Origin: Dehalococcoidia bacterium
GTDB lineage: Bacteria; Chloroflexota; Dehalococcoidia; Dehalococcoidales; Fen-1064
DNA: 64,000 nucleotides
Direction of reading: 5' to 3'
Assembly: GCA_011170375.1 (NCBI GenBank)
Contig: DUEV01000004.1
Location: 124,001-188,000 of the forward strand
The notes beneath the pieces were generated by a model, which was not told where the DNA came from, made no database searches, and saw only the letters and a list, made by a program, of their open reading frames with translations. How positions within the stretch are numbered: the stretch's first letter is position 1; every line of letters begins with the position of its first letter. Positions 1 through 8,590 of the stretch are shown here, piece by piece. A program made the translations under genes and the position numbers.

Positions 1-93
1 GCCAACCGTGCAGTCGATGTAACGGCCACCGGGTCGGACAGCCAGTGCCTCAACGACCTCCCTGACCAGGACCGGTATATGGGTTGGTGCCAA
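1..93 (-). CDS. rsmH: 16S rRNA (cytosine1402-N4)-methyltransferase RsmH, N-terminal fragment
   Basis: The leftward frame at the window edge reads LAPTHIPVLVREVVEALAV and then RPGGRYIDCTVG, the N-terminus of RsmH (MraW): the HxPVLLxEV motif followed by the start of the SAM-binding loop (D-x-TxG). Only about 31 residues are inside the window; the rest continues past base 1. I chose the TTG at 93-91 because a GAGGAG ribosome site (109-104) lies about 10 bases upstream. An alternative TTG at 111-109 overlaps the mraZ stop codon. The gene follows mraZ directly, the usual order at the head of division/cell-wall clusters, and is probably translated from the same mRNA. The family methylates N4 of C1402 in 16S rRNA. 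Confidence 0.85.
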   Translation of the reverse strand, partial: MAPTHIPVLVREVVEALAVRPGGRYIDCTVG

Positions 94-107
94 TACCCCT
101 AAGCTCC

Positions 108-533
108 TCAACGTCGTTCAAGACCTTCAATAATCTGCCAGGCTTGTTCCAGAGCAGCGGCCCTCTCCGCCACCCAAAGCTCTTTGTTCCACATCTCAAA
201 GCAGGTGTTTGCCCCGACAACAACCAGCTCATCCTCAATCCGTGCGTACTCTCTTAATGTAATTGGCAGGGCGACTCTTCCTTGCCCATCGAGATTCAGA
301 CTATACGCAGTGGCAAAAGTAGCCCGGCCCAGTCTCCTCAACTTGGATGGTGCCAGTGAGCCAGTGGTCAGGGTCTCCGCCATTTTCTTCCACTCCGCCA
401 GACCGTAGGCCACGATACAGGTCTCGGGCCCGAGCGCCAGCACTAGCCCCTCCCTCAGCTCTCTCCTGAACTTGGGTGGTACGGGCACCCTGCCCTTGTC
501 GTCTATTTTGTATTCATATTCACCGAGGAACAT
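108..533 (-). CDS. mraZ: Transcriptional regulator MraZ
   Basis: A 141-residue protein of the usual MraZ length with two SpoVT/AbrB-like half domains. The first begins MFLGEYEYKIDDKGRVPVP (the F-x-G-x-Y-x-(H/Y)-x-(L/I)-D-x-K-G-R motif). The second carries SLNLDGQGRVALP, about 75 residues later. MraZ forms a ring-shaped oligomer that binds TGGGN direct repeats upstream of its own gene and represses the mra/dcw operon. Such repeats are seen upstream (598-612), which supports autoregulation. The downstream gene on the same strand is rsmH, with no gap or a small overlap. The start ATG is preceded by a G-rich ribosome site. Confidence 0.95.
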   Translation of the reverse strand: MFLGEYEYKIDDKGRVPVPPKFRRELREGLVLALGPETCIVAYGLAEWKKMAETLTTGSLAPSKLRRLGRATFATAYSLNLDGQGRVALPITLREYARIEDELVVVGANTCFEMWNKELWVAERAAALEQAWQIIEGLERR

Positions 534-597
534 TTACTCACTTCCCCCCTGCTTAAATGAGGGTCCAGGTTCCCGGTTAGAATCCAAGCCTGATATT

Positions 598-632
598 CCC
601 CACTTTTCCCCACAATCTACTAATTCTCACCA
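598..632 (-). promoter_or_regulatory. Candidate MraZ operator (TGGGG direct repeats)
   Basis: On the minus strand TGGGG occurs at 612-608 and again at 602-598, a 10-base period. A weaker TGGTG at 632-628 is 20 bases further upstream. This matches the known MraZ site architecture of TGGGN boxes one helical turn apart. The boxes lie just downstream of the predicted mraZ promoter, where binding would block transcription. Confidence 0.7.
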
Positions 633-660
633 TTCTGCCACACAAAAATCCATTTGTCAA
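632..660 (-). promoter_or_regulatory. mraZ promoter (sigma70-type)
   Basis: Minus strand: TTGACA at 660-655, a 17-base spacer and CAGAAT at 637-632. The -35 box is perfect and the -10 box matches 4 of 6. It points at mraZ, whose start is about 100 bases downstream, and it overlaps or abuts the TGGGG boxes. Confidence 0.6.
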
Positions 661-756
661 TACCTTTTTTCAGTTTTTTTCAAAATTCATTAAAAATCAT
701 TATTTGAATCCCCAGCTTTACTCTCAAAATTCATCGTTTTTTCTATGGTCATGTTT

Positions 757-766
757 ATGGTAGAAT
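757..766 (+). promoter_or_regulatory. Extended -10 promoter, trmD operon
   Basis: The sequence TTTATGGTAGAATGG contains a TG-n extended -10 element next to TAGAAT (761-766). The -35 region is only T-rich. A near-identical element, TTTATGGTAAAAT, precedes the alcohol dehydrogenase at 29845. The distance to the trmD start is about 120 bases. Confidence 0.4.
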
Positions 767-889
767 GGGACAGTGGCTTTCGCAGAGTACTGATGCACGG
801 TGTTACCCTAAGCGTCCTTCAACCACCAGAGTGCTCAAGAACAGAATGCAACTGAGCCGGGGTTCAGCAGACCTAGAGGACATAGTTTG

Positions 890-1636
890 ATGCAATTTGA
901 CATCCTGACCCTGTTCCCTGACATGTTCCAGGGAGCATTAAGCACCGGGCTTTTGCAGCGAGCAGTCTCTCACGGGCTGGTCGTCGTTAACCTGCACAAC
1001 ATCAGGGATTACACTCACGACCGACATCACACGGTTGATGATTACCCGTATGGAGGTGGTGCCGGCATGGTACTCAAGCCAGAGCCAATCTTCGAGGCGG
1101 TGGAGTCGCTACAATCTGACATACCCTCGGAGCAAGCCGCAATGCTTCCCATAATTCTACTCACCCCGCAGGGACGCCTTTTTTCCCAGCAGATTGCCGA
1201 GGAGCTATCCCGACACGCTCAGCTTGTCCTGATTTGCGGGCGCTACGAGGGTATAGACGAGCGTGTACGTGAGCACCTGGTTACCGATGAAATCAGCATA
1301 GGTGATTACGTCCTCGGAGGTGGTGAACTGGCAGCAATGGTAATTGTCGACGCTGTAGTCAGATTATTACCGGGGGTACTCGGCTCAGAGGAGTCTTTAC
1401 TGGACGAGTCACATGCCACCGGCTTATTAGAATACCCCCAATATACCCGCCCCCCGGTATACCGCGACTGGCCAGTACCCGAAGTCCTGCTCTCAGGGGA
1501 CCATGGCCAGATTGCCAAGTGGCGCCGCGAGCAGGCAATCATGCGGACTCTACAGCGCCGTCCTGAAATGCTAGACCGGGCGCAGCTAGATAATAAGGAA
1601 GAACGCTTAATCGAGCGGTTGAAGCAACTTCGATAG
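890..1636 (+). CDS. trmD: tRNA (guanine37-N1)-methyltransferase
   Basis: A SPOUT-family enzyme that methylates N1 of G37 in tRNAs using S-adenosylmethionine and so prevents +1 frameshifting. The N-terminus [13 protein letters not shown] is typical. The trefoil-knot cofactor region is clear: [12 protein letters not shown] at about residues 120-131 and [13 protein letters not shown] at about 139-151. DESH follows at about 175, and the length of 248 residues is usual. I start at ATG 890 rather than the TTG one codon earlier because AGAGGA (875-880) is well spaced from it. rplS follows after 40 bases, the common trmD-rplS pairing, so both are probably on one ribosome-related mRNA. Confidence 0.96.
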   Translation: MQFDILTLFPDMFQGALSTGLLQRAVSHGLVVVNLHNIRDYTHDRHHTVDDYPYGGGAGMVLKPEPIFEAVESLQSDIPSEQAAMLPIILLTPQGRLFSQQIAEELSRHAQLVLICGRYEGIDERVREHLVTDEISIGDYVLGGGELAAMVIVDAVVRLLPGVLGSEESLLDESHATGLLEYPQYTRPPVYRDWPVPEVLLSGDHGQIAKWRREQAIMRTLQRRPEMLDRAQLDNKEERLIERLKQLR

Positions 1637-1676
1637 AGGTTGTGGCAACACCACAAACTACAGGGAGTCTTATAAA

Positions 1677-2045
1677 ATGAACATTGAAACACTGGTCGAA
1701 TCAAAACCAAACCCAAATATCCCAACTCTGGCCCCCGGTGATACGGTGAAGGTCAGCTCCAAGGTTGTTGAAGGAGATAAAGAACGCATCCAGGTATTTC
1801 AGGGTGTAGTCATCCGGATACGAAATAGCGGGGCCGGCTCCAGTTTCACCGTTAGGCGGGTCGCCTATGGCGTAGGTGTCGAGCGGACCTTTCCTCTATA
1901 TTCACCCCTGATCGAGAAGGTCGAAGTAGTCCGACACGGCAAGGTACGCCGCGCCAAACTGTACTATCTACGTGGACTCAGTGCCAAGAAGGCCCGCATC
2001 AAAGAGAAAAGGACCCCCAAAGAGAAGTCCCAGGGGGATGATTAA
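1677..2045 (+). CDS. rplS: 50S ribosomal protein L19
   Basis: A 122-residue L19 with the characteristic [18 protein letters not shown] start of the barrel, FQGVVIRIR, the [13 protein letters not shown] motif, and a basic C-terminus with the conserved AKLYYLRG. L19 sits at the 30S-50S interface of the ribosome. It lies 40 bases after trmD and 26 bases before priA, consistent with one rightward operon. The C-terminal lysine-rich tail (about residues 107-122) is slightly longer than in many L19s. Confidence 0.97.
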   Translation: MNIETLVESKPNPNIPTLAPGDTVKVSSKVVEGDKERIQVFQGVVIRIRNSGAGSSFTVRRVAYGVGVERTFPLYSPLIEKVEVVRHGKVRRAKLYYLRGLSAKKARIKEKRTPKEKSQGDD

Positions 2046-2071
2046 GACCGAGCTACCTCGCGGGGTACAAG

Positions 2072-4498
2072 ATGAGGTATGCCGAGGTTAGTGTCAATTC
2101 ACCGGCAGCCCAACGCCGCACCTTCAGCTACGCAGTGCCCCCAGGGTTGAGCATCGACTCCGGGCAGGCCGTCTGGGTGCCTTTCGGTAATAAAACTCTC
2201 CAGGGCATTGTCCTCGAACTGACAGACTATCCGGCGGTTGAGGAAACCCGTGAGATTATCGGCACGATTGACCCTCATCCCATTCTATCTCCAGAACAGG
2301 TTACACTTGCCCGGTGGCTCAGTGACCACTACCTGTCACCTCTCTTCGATGCGATTGCCCCAATGCTGCCGCCTGGCTTCGAGCGGAGAACTATTACCCT
2401 CATCTCACCAACCGACCTCGAGTATGACGCTGCCTCTCTTACTCAGCAACAGCGACAGGTCCTCAGGCTTGTTCGGCAGGATCCAGTCAATCTCAGCAGA
2501 CTGGAAAGAGCGATGGGTAAGAAGAAGGCACAAACAACGGTGACACAACTGGTGGGAAGCGGCCTTGTCACCCGAAGCTACGAGCTAGAAAAGGGTAAAA
2601 TCAGGCCAAAGGTAGAGATTTACCTCAGCCTCAACAACAACGCCGATGAAGCCCGGCAAGAAGCCATAAAATTAAAAGAACAGGGTGCCAGCAGACAAGC
2701 AGCCCTGCTTGAGTTCCTGGCCCAGCAGCAAGGGCCGGTATCGGTTTCACAGGCGAGGCAGCATACCGGCAGTAATAAGGCAGTGGCTGATATCCTGGAG
2801 AAGAAAGGCCTGGTGAAAACCCAACGAGTTGAGGTAAGGCAGCAGCCCTTCACCCACCAGGGAATCACCCCAACACAACCACTACACCTCACTTCTGCCC
2901 AGGAATCCGTCTTTCGTGCCATCTGGTCTAACCTAACTGAGAAAAGTTCTACCTCCCCGCAGGTCTTCCTGCTCCACGGTGTTACCGGCAGCGGTAAAAC
3001 CGAAATATACCTGCAAGCCCTCGCGGAAACCGTCAAGCAGGGCAAGCGAGGTATTGTCCTTGTGCCGGAGATTTCACTGACACCACAGACAATAGAGCGA
3101 TTTGCCACCCGCTTTCCCAACCGGGTAGCCGTGCTCCACAGCCAGCTCTCTCTGCGAGAGCAGTTTGACGAATGGCAGTCAATCAGAGACGGCGAGTTTG
3201 ACGTTGTTATCGGGCCAAGGAGTGCCATATTTGCCCCACAACCGAACCTGGGTCTGATAGTCATCGACGAAGAGCACGAATGGACCTACAAGCAGCAGGA
3301 ACAGTCACCTCGCTACCACGCCCGTGATGTCGCTATCAAGCTGGCTGAGCTGATGGGGGCGGTCGTCATTCTGGGCAGCGCCACTCCGGACATCGAGACC
3401 TATTACCACGCCCAGCGAGGAAACTACCACCTGCTCCGGCTCCTCGAACGCGTCGTTGCTGGCGGGGGCCCCTCACTACCCCAGACCGAGGTGGTTGACC
3501 TCAGGGAGGAGCTGAAACGAGGAAACCGGAGCATCTTTAGCACCACCCTGTCCGGGGCAATTGAGACAGTCCTTGCCAACCGGGAACAGGCAATCCTTTT
3601 CCTCAACCGGCGCGGGACGGCTACCTCCGTCCAGTGTCGCGATTGCGGTTATGTCCTCGCTTGCCGCCGTTGTGAAATCCCCCTCAGCTATCATCTGGCT
3701 GAAGACACCCTGCTCTGTCATCAGTGTAACCAGCGGTCGCCAACACCACAGGCCTGTCCTCGCTGTGAAAGCCAACGGATAAGGTACCTCGGCATTGGAA
3801 CTCAGAAGCTGGAGCAGGAGGTCAGACAGGCCTTTCCCGGTGCCCGGCTTCTGCGCTGGGACAGCGATGTCACCCGAGGCAAAAACTCGCACCAGGTAAT
3901 ACTGGACAGGTTCCGCAGCCATGAGGCCGATATTCTCATCGGCACACAGATGATCGCCAAAGGGCTGGACCTGCCCCGCGTGACCCTCGTGGGCGTCATC
4001 AGCGCCGACACAAGTCTAAACCTGCCCGACTTCCGGGCAGGCGAGAGGACTTTTCAATTGCTCAGCCAAGTAGCTGGGCGGGCCGGCAGGAGTGCCCTCG
4101 GAGGCCGGGTGATTATTCAGACATACGCACCGGAACACTACGCCATCAAAGCAGCAGCCAGGCATGACTATGACACTTTCTACGATGAAGAACTCATCTA
4201 CAGGCAACAGCTCCACAATCCACCGTTCACCCGGCTAGCCTGCCTTACTTACACCCATACCAACGACACAGCCTGTCAGAAAGCAGCCGAACGAATGAAG
4301 CAGCGTATCATCGAAGAACGGGACAGACAGGGAATCGCCGATCTCAGTCTTATCGGCCCGGCACCCGCCTTTATCCATAGACGGAGGGGACGGTATCGAT
4401 GGCAACTGATACTCCGCGGCTCCGACCCGTCAGCCTTGCTTTCACAGATAACCATCCCACAAGGCTGGACAGCGGACATTGACCCGGTGGGGCTGTAG
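2072..4498 (+). CDS. priA: Primosomal protein N' (replication restart helicase PriA)
   Basis: An 808-residue superfamily 2 DNA helicase that restarts stalled replication forks. The N-terminal 3'-end-binding domain spans about residues 1-100 (starting YAEVSVNSPA). Walker A is GVTGSGKTEIYLQ at about 308. The DEAH-type box is VIDEEHEWTYKQ at about 395, and helicase motif VI (QVAGRAGR) is near 665. Between them lies the PriA zinc-binding insert with eight cysteines in CxxC pairs (CRDCG, CRRC, CHQC, CPRC; about 520-570). Length and domain order are normal for PriA. It follows rplS by 26 bases and precedes def, an arrangement seen in many bacteria. Confidence 0.96.
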   Translation: MRYAEVSVNSPAAQRRTFSYAVPPGLSIDSGQAVWVPFGNKTLQGIVLELTDYPAVEETREIIGTIDPHPILSPEQVTLARWLSDHYLSPLFDAIAPMLPPGFERRTITLISPTDLEYDAASLTQQQRQVLRLVRQDPVNLSRLERAMGKKKAQTTVTQLVGSGLVTRSYELEKGKIRPKVEIYLSLNNNADEARQEAIKLKEQGASRQAALLEFLAQQQGPVSVSQARQHTGSNKAVADILEKKGLVKTQRVEVRQQPFTHQGITPTQPLHLTSAQESVFRAIWSNLTEKSSTSPQVFLLHGVTGSGKTEIYLQALAETVKQGKRGIVLVPEISLTPQTIERFATRFPNRVAVLHSQLSLREQFDEWQSIRDGEFDVVIGPRSAIFAPQPNLGLIVIDEEHEWTYKQQEQSPRYHARDVAIKLAELMGAVVILGSATPDIETYYHAQRGNYHLLRLLERVVAGGGPSLPQTEVVDLREELKRGNRSIFSTTLSGAIETVLANREQAILFLNRRGTATSVQCRDCGYVLACRRCEIPLSYHLAEDTLLCHQCNQRSPTPQACPRCESQRIRYLGIGTQKLEQEVRQAFPGARLLRWDSDVTRGKNSHQVILDRFRSHEADILIGTQMIAKGLDLPRVTLVGVISADTSLNLPDFRAGERTFQLLSQVAGRAGRSALGGRVIIQTYAPEHYAIKAAARHDYDTFYDEELIYRQQLHNPPFTRLACLTYTHTNDTACQKAAERMKQRIIEERDRQGIADLSLIGPAPAFIHRRRGRYRWQLILRGSDPSALLSQITIPQGWTADIDPVGL

Positions 4499-4559
4499 AG
4501 TTATATAATATATATAGGTAGATAAATCACCAGTTAATACGTGAAGGAGCCAGATATAT

Positions 4560-5051
4560 ATGGCTGTGCTCTCAATTCGTACTCTGCCCGACCCAGTATT
4601 ACGACAGAAGGCAAAACGGGTCAGGTCTTTTGACAAATCAATACACAGGTTGATTGACGACATGTTGGAGACTATGCATTCGGCGTCGGGGGTTGGTCTG
4701 GCAGCACCGCAGGTAGGTGTTCCCCTCCGCGTGATTGTTATCGGTATACCAGATGAGGAAGAACTCGCCCTCATAAACCCGCAGATAGTACGCAAGACAG
4801 GCGAACGTCTCGTCAACGAAGGTTGTCTCAGTATCCCGGGATACTTCGCACAGGTGAAGAGGGCTGAAATAGTCAGGGCTAAGGGGCTGGACCGTAGCGG
4901 CAAAGAGATACGACTACGAGCTAATGAACTCCTGGCACAAGCCCTGGAACACGAAATCGACCACCTTAATGGCATTCTCTATGTCGACCATCTTGAAAGC
5001 ATGGACGAACTCCGGCCGGTTGAGCCGGCCACGGACGAACTCCTGGCATAA
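4560..5051 (+). CDS. def: Peptide deformylase
   Basis: A 163-residue metalloenzyme that removes the N-formyl group from nascent proteins. All three family motifs are present: [10 protein letters not shown] (about residues 43-52), EGCLSIPGY (about 97-105) and HEIDHLNG (about 139-146). These supply the Cys and two His metal ligands and the catalytic Glu. The ATG at 4560 has GAAGGAG about 12 bases upstream. It is the last gene of the rightward housekeeping group; the next gene is convergent. The C-terminal codons contain a GC-rich inverted repeat (GGCCGG/CCGGCC) that might add 3' stability. Confidence 0.96.
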   Translation: MAVLSIRTLPDPVLRQKAKRVRSFDKSIHRLIDDMLETMHSASGVGLAAPQVGVPLRVIVIGIPDEEELALINPQIVRKTGERLVNEGCLSIPGYFAQVKRAEIVRAKGLDRSGKEIRLRANELLAQALEHEIDHLNGILYVDHLESMDELRPVEPATDELLA

Positions 5052-5095
5052 GACCAGAGGGAGTCCTCTGCCATTACTCCGATTTTTCCCCAGAA

Positions 5096-6301
5096 CTAGA
5101 AACTATCAGCACAGAATGGGCGAGACTTCGTGCGCATTACTTTATCCCACAAAGGAAGGGCGCTATCATCGCCGACATCCAGACGGGCCATCTGGGCCGC
5201 CTCACTAGCGCTTATCTGACCGAACATAAGCATCGCCAGGGTACTGATTTGCATGGTCACCTGCGGGTCCTCGTCGGTACGACTAGCGGAACTCCCTTCA
5301 GTTGAGGCTTCCAATTTCCACCGCCCCTGGTTCCAGGGACAGAGGTCATCACTGATTTCAAAGGTAAGGATTCCTTCTTCATCGTATTGCCGCTGTGGCA
5401 GCGCTTTCTCGACATCAATAATGCGGGCCAGCAGCCCATCACCTGAGGTCTTACGTAGCATTCGGGGCTCCAGCAACAGGTGCGGCAACGGGTCATCGCT
5501 GGGAACGCGTAACCAGACAACATTACTCACCAGATCCATGTTAACAATATAGTTCCACGCCGCCCGGTAAGCTGCCGGGGTCAACCAGATGAGGTCACGG
5601 ATGGTAAGGCGCGCATTTGGTCCCGGAGCTTCTACACCTGGGGGTGATTCCATAACGTATATCAAGTGACCCAACGGTTCATCACCCTCATGATAGACAA
5701 CCTTAGTCAACATTCCTCCAGCAGGCGGAGCGACCAGCACACCGGCATCCCACATGGCACGAGGACGATGTATGTAACCGGTCTTGTCAGCTCGGAAACG
5801 TCGGTAGAGTTCTACTAGGACCGGAAACTCATCATCACCCAACTCCCGAAATGCACCTGGAACGTTCTGAGGTACCGAGAATTGCAGATATCTAGGATCG
5901 AAGTTATAGGAGTTTTGCGTAGATACCACGGCGTAGCCATAACGCTGATAAATCGCCGCACGGGAAGCGTAAAGGGCAGCAATAGCTCTTTCACCCTCCT
6001 CATGAAGAATCTCAAAACGCTTGGTCATTATTTTTCTAAGATAGCCGCGGCGGCGGTAAATGGGAAGCGTCCCCACAAAGGTCACGCCCGCAATCGGGGC
6101 ACTACTCCCATTAAAACGCATTGTCAGAGGCCACTCGGCGTAGGTAGTCGCCAGCTTACCATCTTCAAAGGCGCAGTACGTTAACTCTGGCTGCATAGTG
6201 CCAGCGGTATCCGGGTTCTGGGTAAACACCAAGGCATTGCCAGCCACATATTGGAACCGCTCCATTTCTTCTTTAGTGGCAGGACGGAACTCGACACTCA
6301 T
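5096..6301 (-). CDS. Eis-like GNAT-family N-acetyltransferase with sterol-carrier-like C-terminus
   Basis: A 401-residue protein with the build of the Eis family. An N-terminal GNAT domain holds VTFVGTLPIYRRRGYLRKIM at about residues 73-92, the V-x-V-x-P-x-x-R-R-x-G acetyl-CoA loop. A second, degenerate GNAT-like domain occupies about 150-290. A C-terminal sterol-carrier-protein-like domain ends in MARLDVGDDSALPLWDKVM and a short tail. Eis enzymes acetylate amines such as aminoglycosides or lysine side chains; the substrate here is unknown. It is convergent with def and appears monocistronic. Confidence 0.8.
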   Translation of the reverse strand: MSVEFRPATKEEMERFQYVAGNALVFTQNPDTAGTMQPELTYCAFEDGKLATTYAEWPLTMRFNGSSAPIAGVTFVGTLPIYRRRGYLRKIMTKRFEILHEEGERAIAALYASRAAIYQRYGYAVVSTQNSYNFDPRYLQFSVPQNVPGAFRELGDDEFPVLVELYRRFRADKTGYIHRPRAMWDAGVLVAPPAGGMLTKVVYHEGDEPLGHLIYVMESPPGVEAPGPNARLTIRDLIWLTPAAYRAAWNYIVNMDLVSNVVWLRVPSDDPLPHLLLEPRMLRKTSGDGLLARIIDVEKALPQRQYDEEGILTFEISDDLCPWNQGRWKLEASTEGSSASRTDEDPQVTMQISTLAMLMFGQISASEAAQMARLDVGDDSALPLWDKVMRTKSRPFCADSF

Positions 6302-6623
6302 CTCCCTATCTCCTTGCTATCCTTCTAGCCCCCTGTGTGAAATATGATAAAAGCGCAAAAAAGAATAATATATCACAGTACACCCTTTTTGGCTACTGCT
6401 CACACCATATCCTGAAGAACAGTCCGATGTGAGAATGCAATCAAAAGGGGTATTTGATGACAGGGCAAGGCCTGCCTCAACTGAAAAAAGGATTGAGTAC
6501 CCCACCCAGATATGCTATTATTAGGTCGAGGCTGAGTTTTCGCGGCTTCTAGGGGGGACGGAGAGACGTGTTCTCCATTCGGAGCGCAGAATGCTTGGCC
6601 TCCATCTATTGTATAGACAAGCC
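6302..6623. other. Intergenic region, no gene recognised
   Basis: About 320 bases upstream of the acetyltransferase and downstream of the small gene at 6624. It should hold the acetyltransferase promoter on the minus strand. I see AT-rich stretches around 6350-6375 but no convincing -35/-10 pair, terminator or repeat. A 62-codon leftward frame (6317-6505) has no ribosome site or recognisable features. Confidence 0.4.
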
Positions 6624-6848
6624 TTAGTGGAGCGCCTCACAGATTGCTCGCATCCGTGACAGCGCCGCTCCAATCTCCTTCTCAAGGGAAATAAACTCGG
6701 CTCTCGCCTCCTCAGTCAAACAACCGGTCCCGATCTTTCTCAGACCCTCAATTGCCGTAGCCTGCAATACCAGCATCCGCTCACTCGCCCTCGAATACGT
6801 GTTATGCAAACCGCTGAATTCTCTGAGAAGTGATTCCCTTGCTTCCAT
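6624..6848 (-). CDS. Small helical protein of unknown function
   Basis: A 74-residue protein with no family I recognise. It is hydrophilic and almost entirely helix-forming (MEARESLLREFSGLHNTYSR, then LEKEIGAALSRMRAICEALH at the end), probably a short helical hairpin or coiled coil. I chose ATG 6848 because GGAGG lies 9 bases upstream; a GTG three codons earlier would sit directly on that site. It lies about 40 bases after the S41 protease gene on the same strand and may be cotranscribed with it. There is no signal peptide or membrane segment. Confidence 0.6.
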   Translation of the reverse strand: MEARESLLREFSGLHNTYSRASERMLVLQATAIEGLRKIGTGCLTEEARAEFISLEKEIGAALSRMRAICEALH

Positions 6849-6888
6849 GTTACTCACCCTCCACTGTCACTGCCGAACAGTGCTATGG

Positions 6889-8037
6889 TTACATATGACT
6901 TTCCAGATAGTCAAGTGCCCACTCGACAGGGTCAATCTCCTCAAGGTCAAGCTCAAAGTCCGGCTCAATCCCCTCTCCTTCGATGAGGTGCCCGCCAGGT
7001 GTGTACCAGCGAGCTACAGTAATATAGATTCCAGAGTCATCGGAAAGCTCATACAGGATATTAACGCTGCCTTTACCAAAAGTGGTGTTACCAGCGACAA
7101 CCGCCCGGTCATAATCCTGCAAAGCACCGGCCAACACCTCACTGCCACTGGCACTGAATTCGTTCACCAGTACCACTACAGGTAGCTCGATAATTTGATC
7201 AGCGTCTTCCACCGGATAATCAGTTTTGTTACCTTCGTTGTCTACCACCGATATGACTATGCCTTCATTCAGAAAGCGACTGGCGACATCAACCACGGTC
7301 GAGAGCAGGCCACCCGGGTTATTACGCAGGTCAATGATGATGCCGGTAGCTTCCTGGCTAGCGACCTCATTGAGAGCCGTCGACAGTTCCTCACTGGTCC
7401 GCTCAGTGAATTGGGCAATTTTGATGTGAGCAATGTCTCCTAGCATCTCAAAGTAAATACTCGGCACCTCAATCTCCGCCCTGATTATCTCAATCTCCAG
7501 CAGTTCAGAATCCCCTTCACGCAGAATGAGGAGTGTGACCGGAGTCCCACGGGGGCCACGGATAGCACTGACGGCGTCCTGTATACTCCATCCGACAATA
7601 GACTCACCATCCACACCCACGATGACATCACCGGGTTTAATGCCAGCCTCGTCTGCCGGGGTACCAGGGATAGGAGCAATGACTATAATCTGACCATCAC
7701 GTTCCTCCACGTGAGCGCCTATACCCTCGAACTCACCTGACAGGTCACTGGTGAACCGTTCATAATCGTCCGGGTCCATATAAGCACTATGCGGGTCATC
7801 AAGGGCATCCACCATACCTTTGACCGCCCCCCTAATCAGAGTCTCAGTATCAAGCTCGTCAGTCTCTACATACTCTTCCTGAATAATCTCCCAGACTTCT
7901 TCAAGGAGAGTCAAGTCTAGGTCAGACTCAGTTGTTGACTGGCCGGAAATGAGCGAACAGCCAGTTCCAAGAGGAATTACCACACTCGCCGTCAGTGCCA
8001 GAGCTATCATCACTATAGTAATTATCTTCTTTGGCAT
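6889..8037 (-). CDS. S41-family C-terminal processing peptidase (CtpA-like), lipoprotein
   Basis: A 382-residue exported serine protease. The N-terminus is a signal sequence ending in PLGTGC, a probable lipobox (Cys27). It is followed by the helical cap (about 40-100, with DDPHSAYMDPDDY), a PDZ domain (about 105-190, IPGTPADEAGIKPGDVIVGV) and the peptidase domain. The catalytic serine is in NEFSASGSEVLAGALQD (about 293-309) and the lysine in TTFGKGSVN (about 320). The family cleaves hydrophobic C-termini of envelope proteins using a Ser/Lys dyad. The ATG has GGAG about 10 bases upstream. The RNase P RNA lies just upstream on the same strand, separated by a terminator-like hairpin. Confidence 0.93.
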   Translation of the reverse strand: MPKKIITIVMIALALTASVVIPLGTGCSLISGQSTTESDLDLTLLEEVWEIIQEEYVETDELDTETLIRGAVKGMVDALDDPHSAYMDPDDYERFTSDLSGEFEGIGAHVEERDGQIIVIAPIPGTPADEAGIKPGDVIVGVDGESIVGWSIQDAVSAIRGPRGTPVTLLILREGDSELLEIEIIRAEIEVPSIYFEMLGDIAHIKIAQFTERTSEELSTALNEVASQEATGIIIDLRNNPGGLLSTVVDVASRFLNEGIVISVVDNEGNKTDYPVEDADQIIELPVVVLVNEFSASGSEVLAGALQDYDRAVVAGNTTFGKGSVNILYELSDDSGIYITVARWYTPGGHLIEGEGIEPDFELDLEEIDPVEWALDYLESHM

Positions 8038-8093
8038 TTATTCACTCTCCGTTTGAAGGAATATTTATTGGAATGAGAAAGAAGACTGTGGGC

Positions 8094-8112
8094 CTCCCGA
8101 GAAAGCCGGGAG
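8094..8112 (-). terminator. Hairpin after RNase P RNA
   Basis: CTCCCG (8094-8099) pairs with CGGGAG (8107-8112) around a 7-base loop, read leftward just past the 3' end of the RNase P RNA. The following transcript is only pyrimidine-rich rather than a clean U run, so termination may be partial. Confidence 0.5.
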
Positions 8113-8128
8113 CTTAGAATATTCTAAG
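8113..8128. repeat. Perfect 16-base palindrome
   Basis: CTTAGAATATTCTAAG is fully self-complementary. It lies between the mature RNase P RNA 3' end (8131) and the hairpin at 8094-8112. It could form a 3' processing hairpin or serve as a protein-binding site. Confidence 0.6.
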
Positions 8129-8130
8129 AC

Positions 8131-8511
8131 GGGTCAAGTAAACCTGTAAGCCGAGTTCTGTACTCTGAATCATCAGAGTGGTGACCATCTATCTAGCCCC
8201 GATGTTACCATCAGGGTCAAGCGACCAACCCGGGGAATAGGCCGGGCACCCTTAGCTCCCTCTATTTGGTCTTGCTCCGGATGGGGTTTGCCCAGCCGAC
8301 TGGTCACCCAGCCGCTGGTGAGCTCTTACCTCACCATTTCACCCTTACCCGCACCGACACTCGGCCGGCCGCTGGCGGTATGTTTCTGTGGCACTTTCCG
8401 TGGGGTCACCCCCCCTGGGAGTTACCCAGCATCCAGCCCGGTGGAGCTCGGACTTTCCTCCCGTCAGGGTAAATATTACCCAGGCGAGCGGCCACCCGGT
8501 TTACTTGCCCC
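8131..8511 (-). ncRNA. rnpB: RNase P RNA (bacterial class A type)
   Basis: Read on the minus strand, the 5' conserved P4 strand GAGGAAAGTCCGAGCTCCA lies near 8446-8464. The 3' partner ACAGAACTCGGCTTA lies near 8147-8161. The ends pair as helix P1: GGGGCAAGTAAACC (from 8511) with GGTTTACTTGACCC (to 8131), 13 of 14 positions pairing. This sets the ends and gives about 381 nucleotides, normal for the catalytic RNA that matures tRNA 5' ends. No long protein frame on either strand fits this region. Confidence 0.93.
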
Positions 8512-8590
8512 ACATAAACTGTAATACAGCCACTTTCACAAGTCAAACGGGAAGTTCACAGGCTCAATAGTGGGGCTACTACCCACCACA

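Larger units (their letters stand above)
534..889. other. Divergent intergenic region between mraZ and trmD
   Basis: About 350 bases with no convincing gene. It holds the mraZ promoter and operator on the minus strand and a probable extended -10 promoter for trmD on the plus strand (751-766). The segment 640-740 is markedly AT-rich. Short frames here lack ribosome sites and family features. Confidence 0.6.

Noticed and set aside
3476-3922. 148-codon leftward frame inside priA
   Set aside because: Antisense shadow of the PriA zinc-binding region; no start signal and no family resemblance.
6317-6505. 62-codon leftward frame upstream of the acetyltransferase
   Set aside because: No ribosome site, odd composition and no recognisable domain; more likely the acetyltransferase promoter region.
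8266-8570. Several overlapping rightward frames
   Set aside because: They lie across the RNase P RNA, whose conserved core and P1 pairing explain the sequence.
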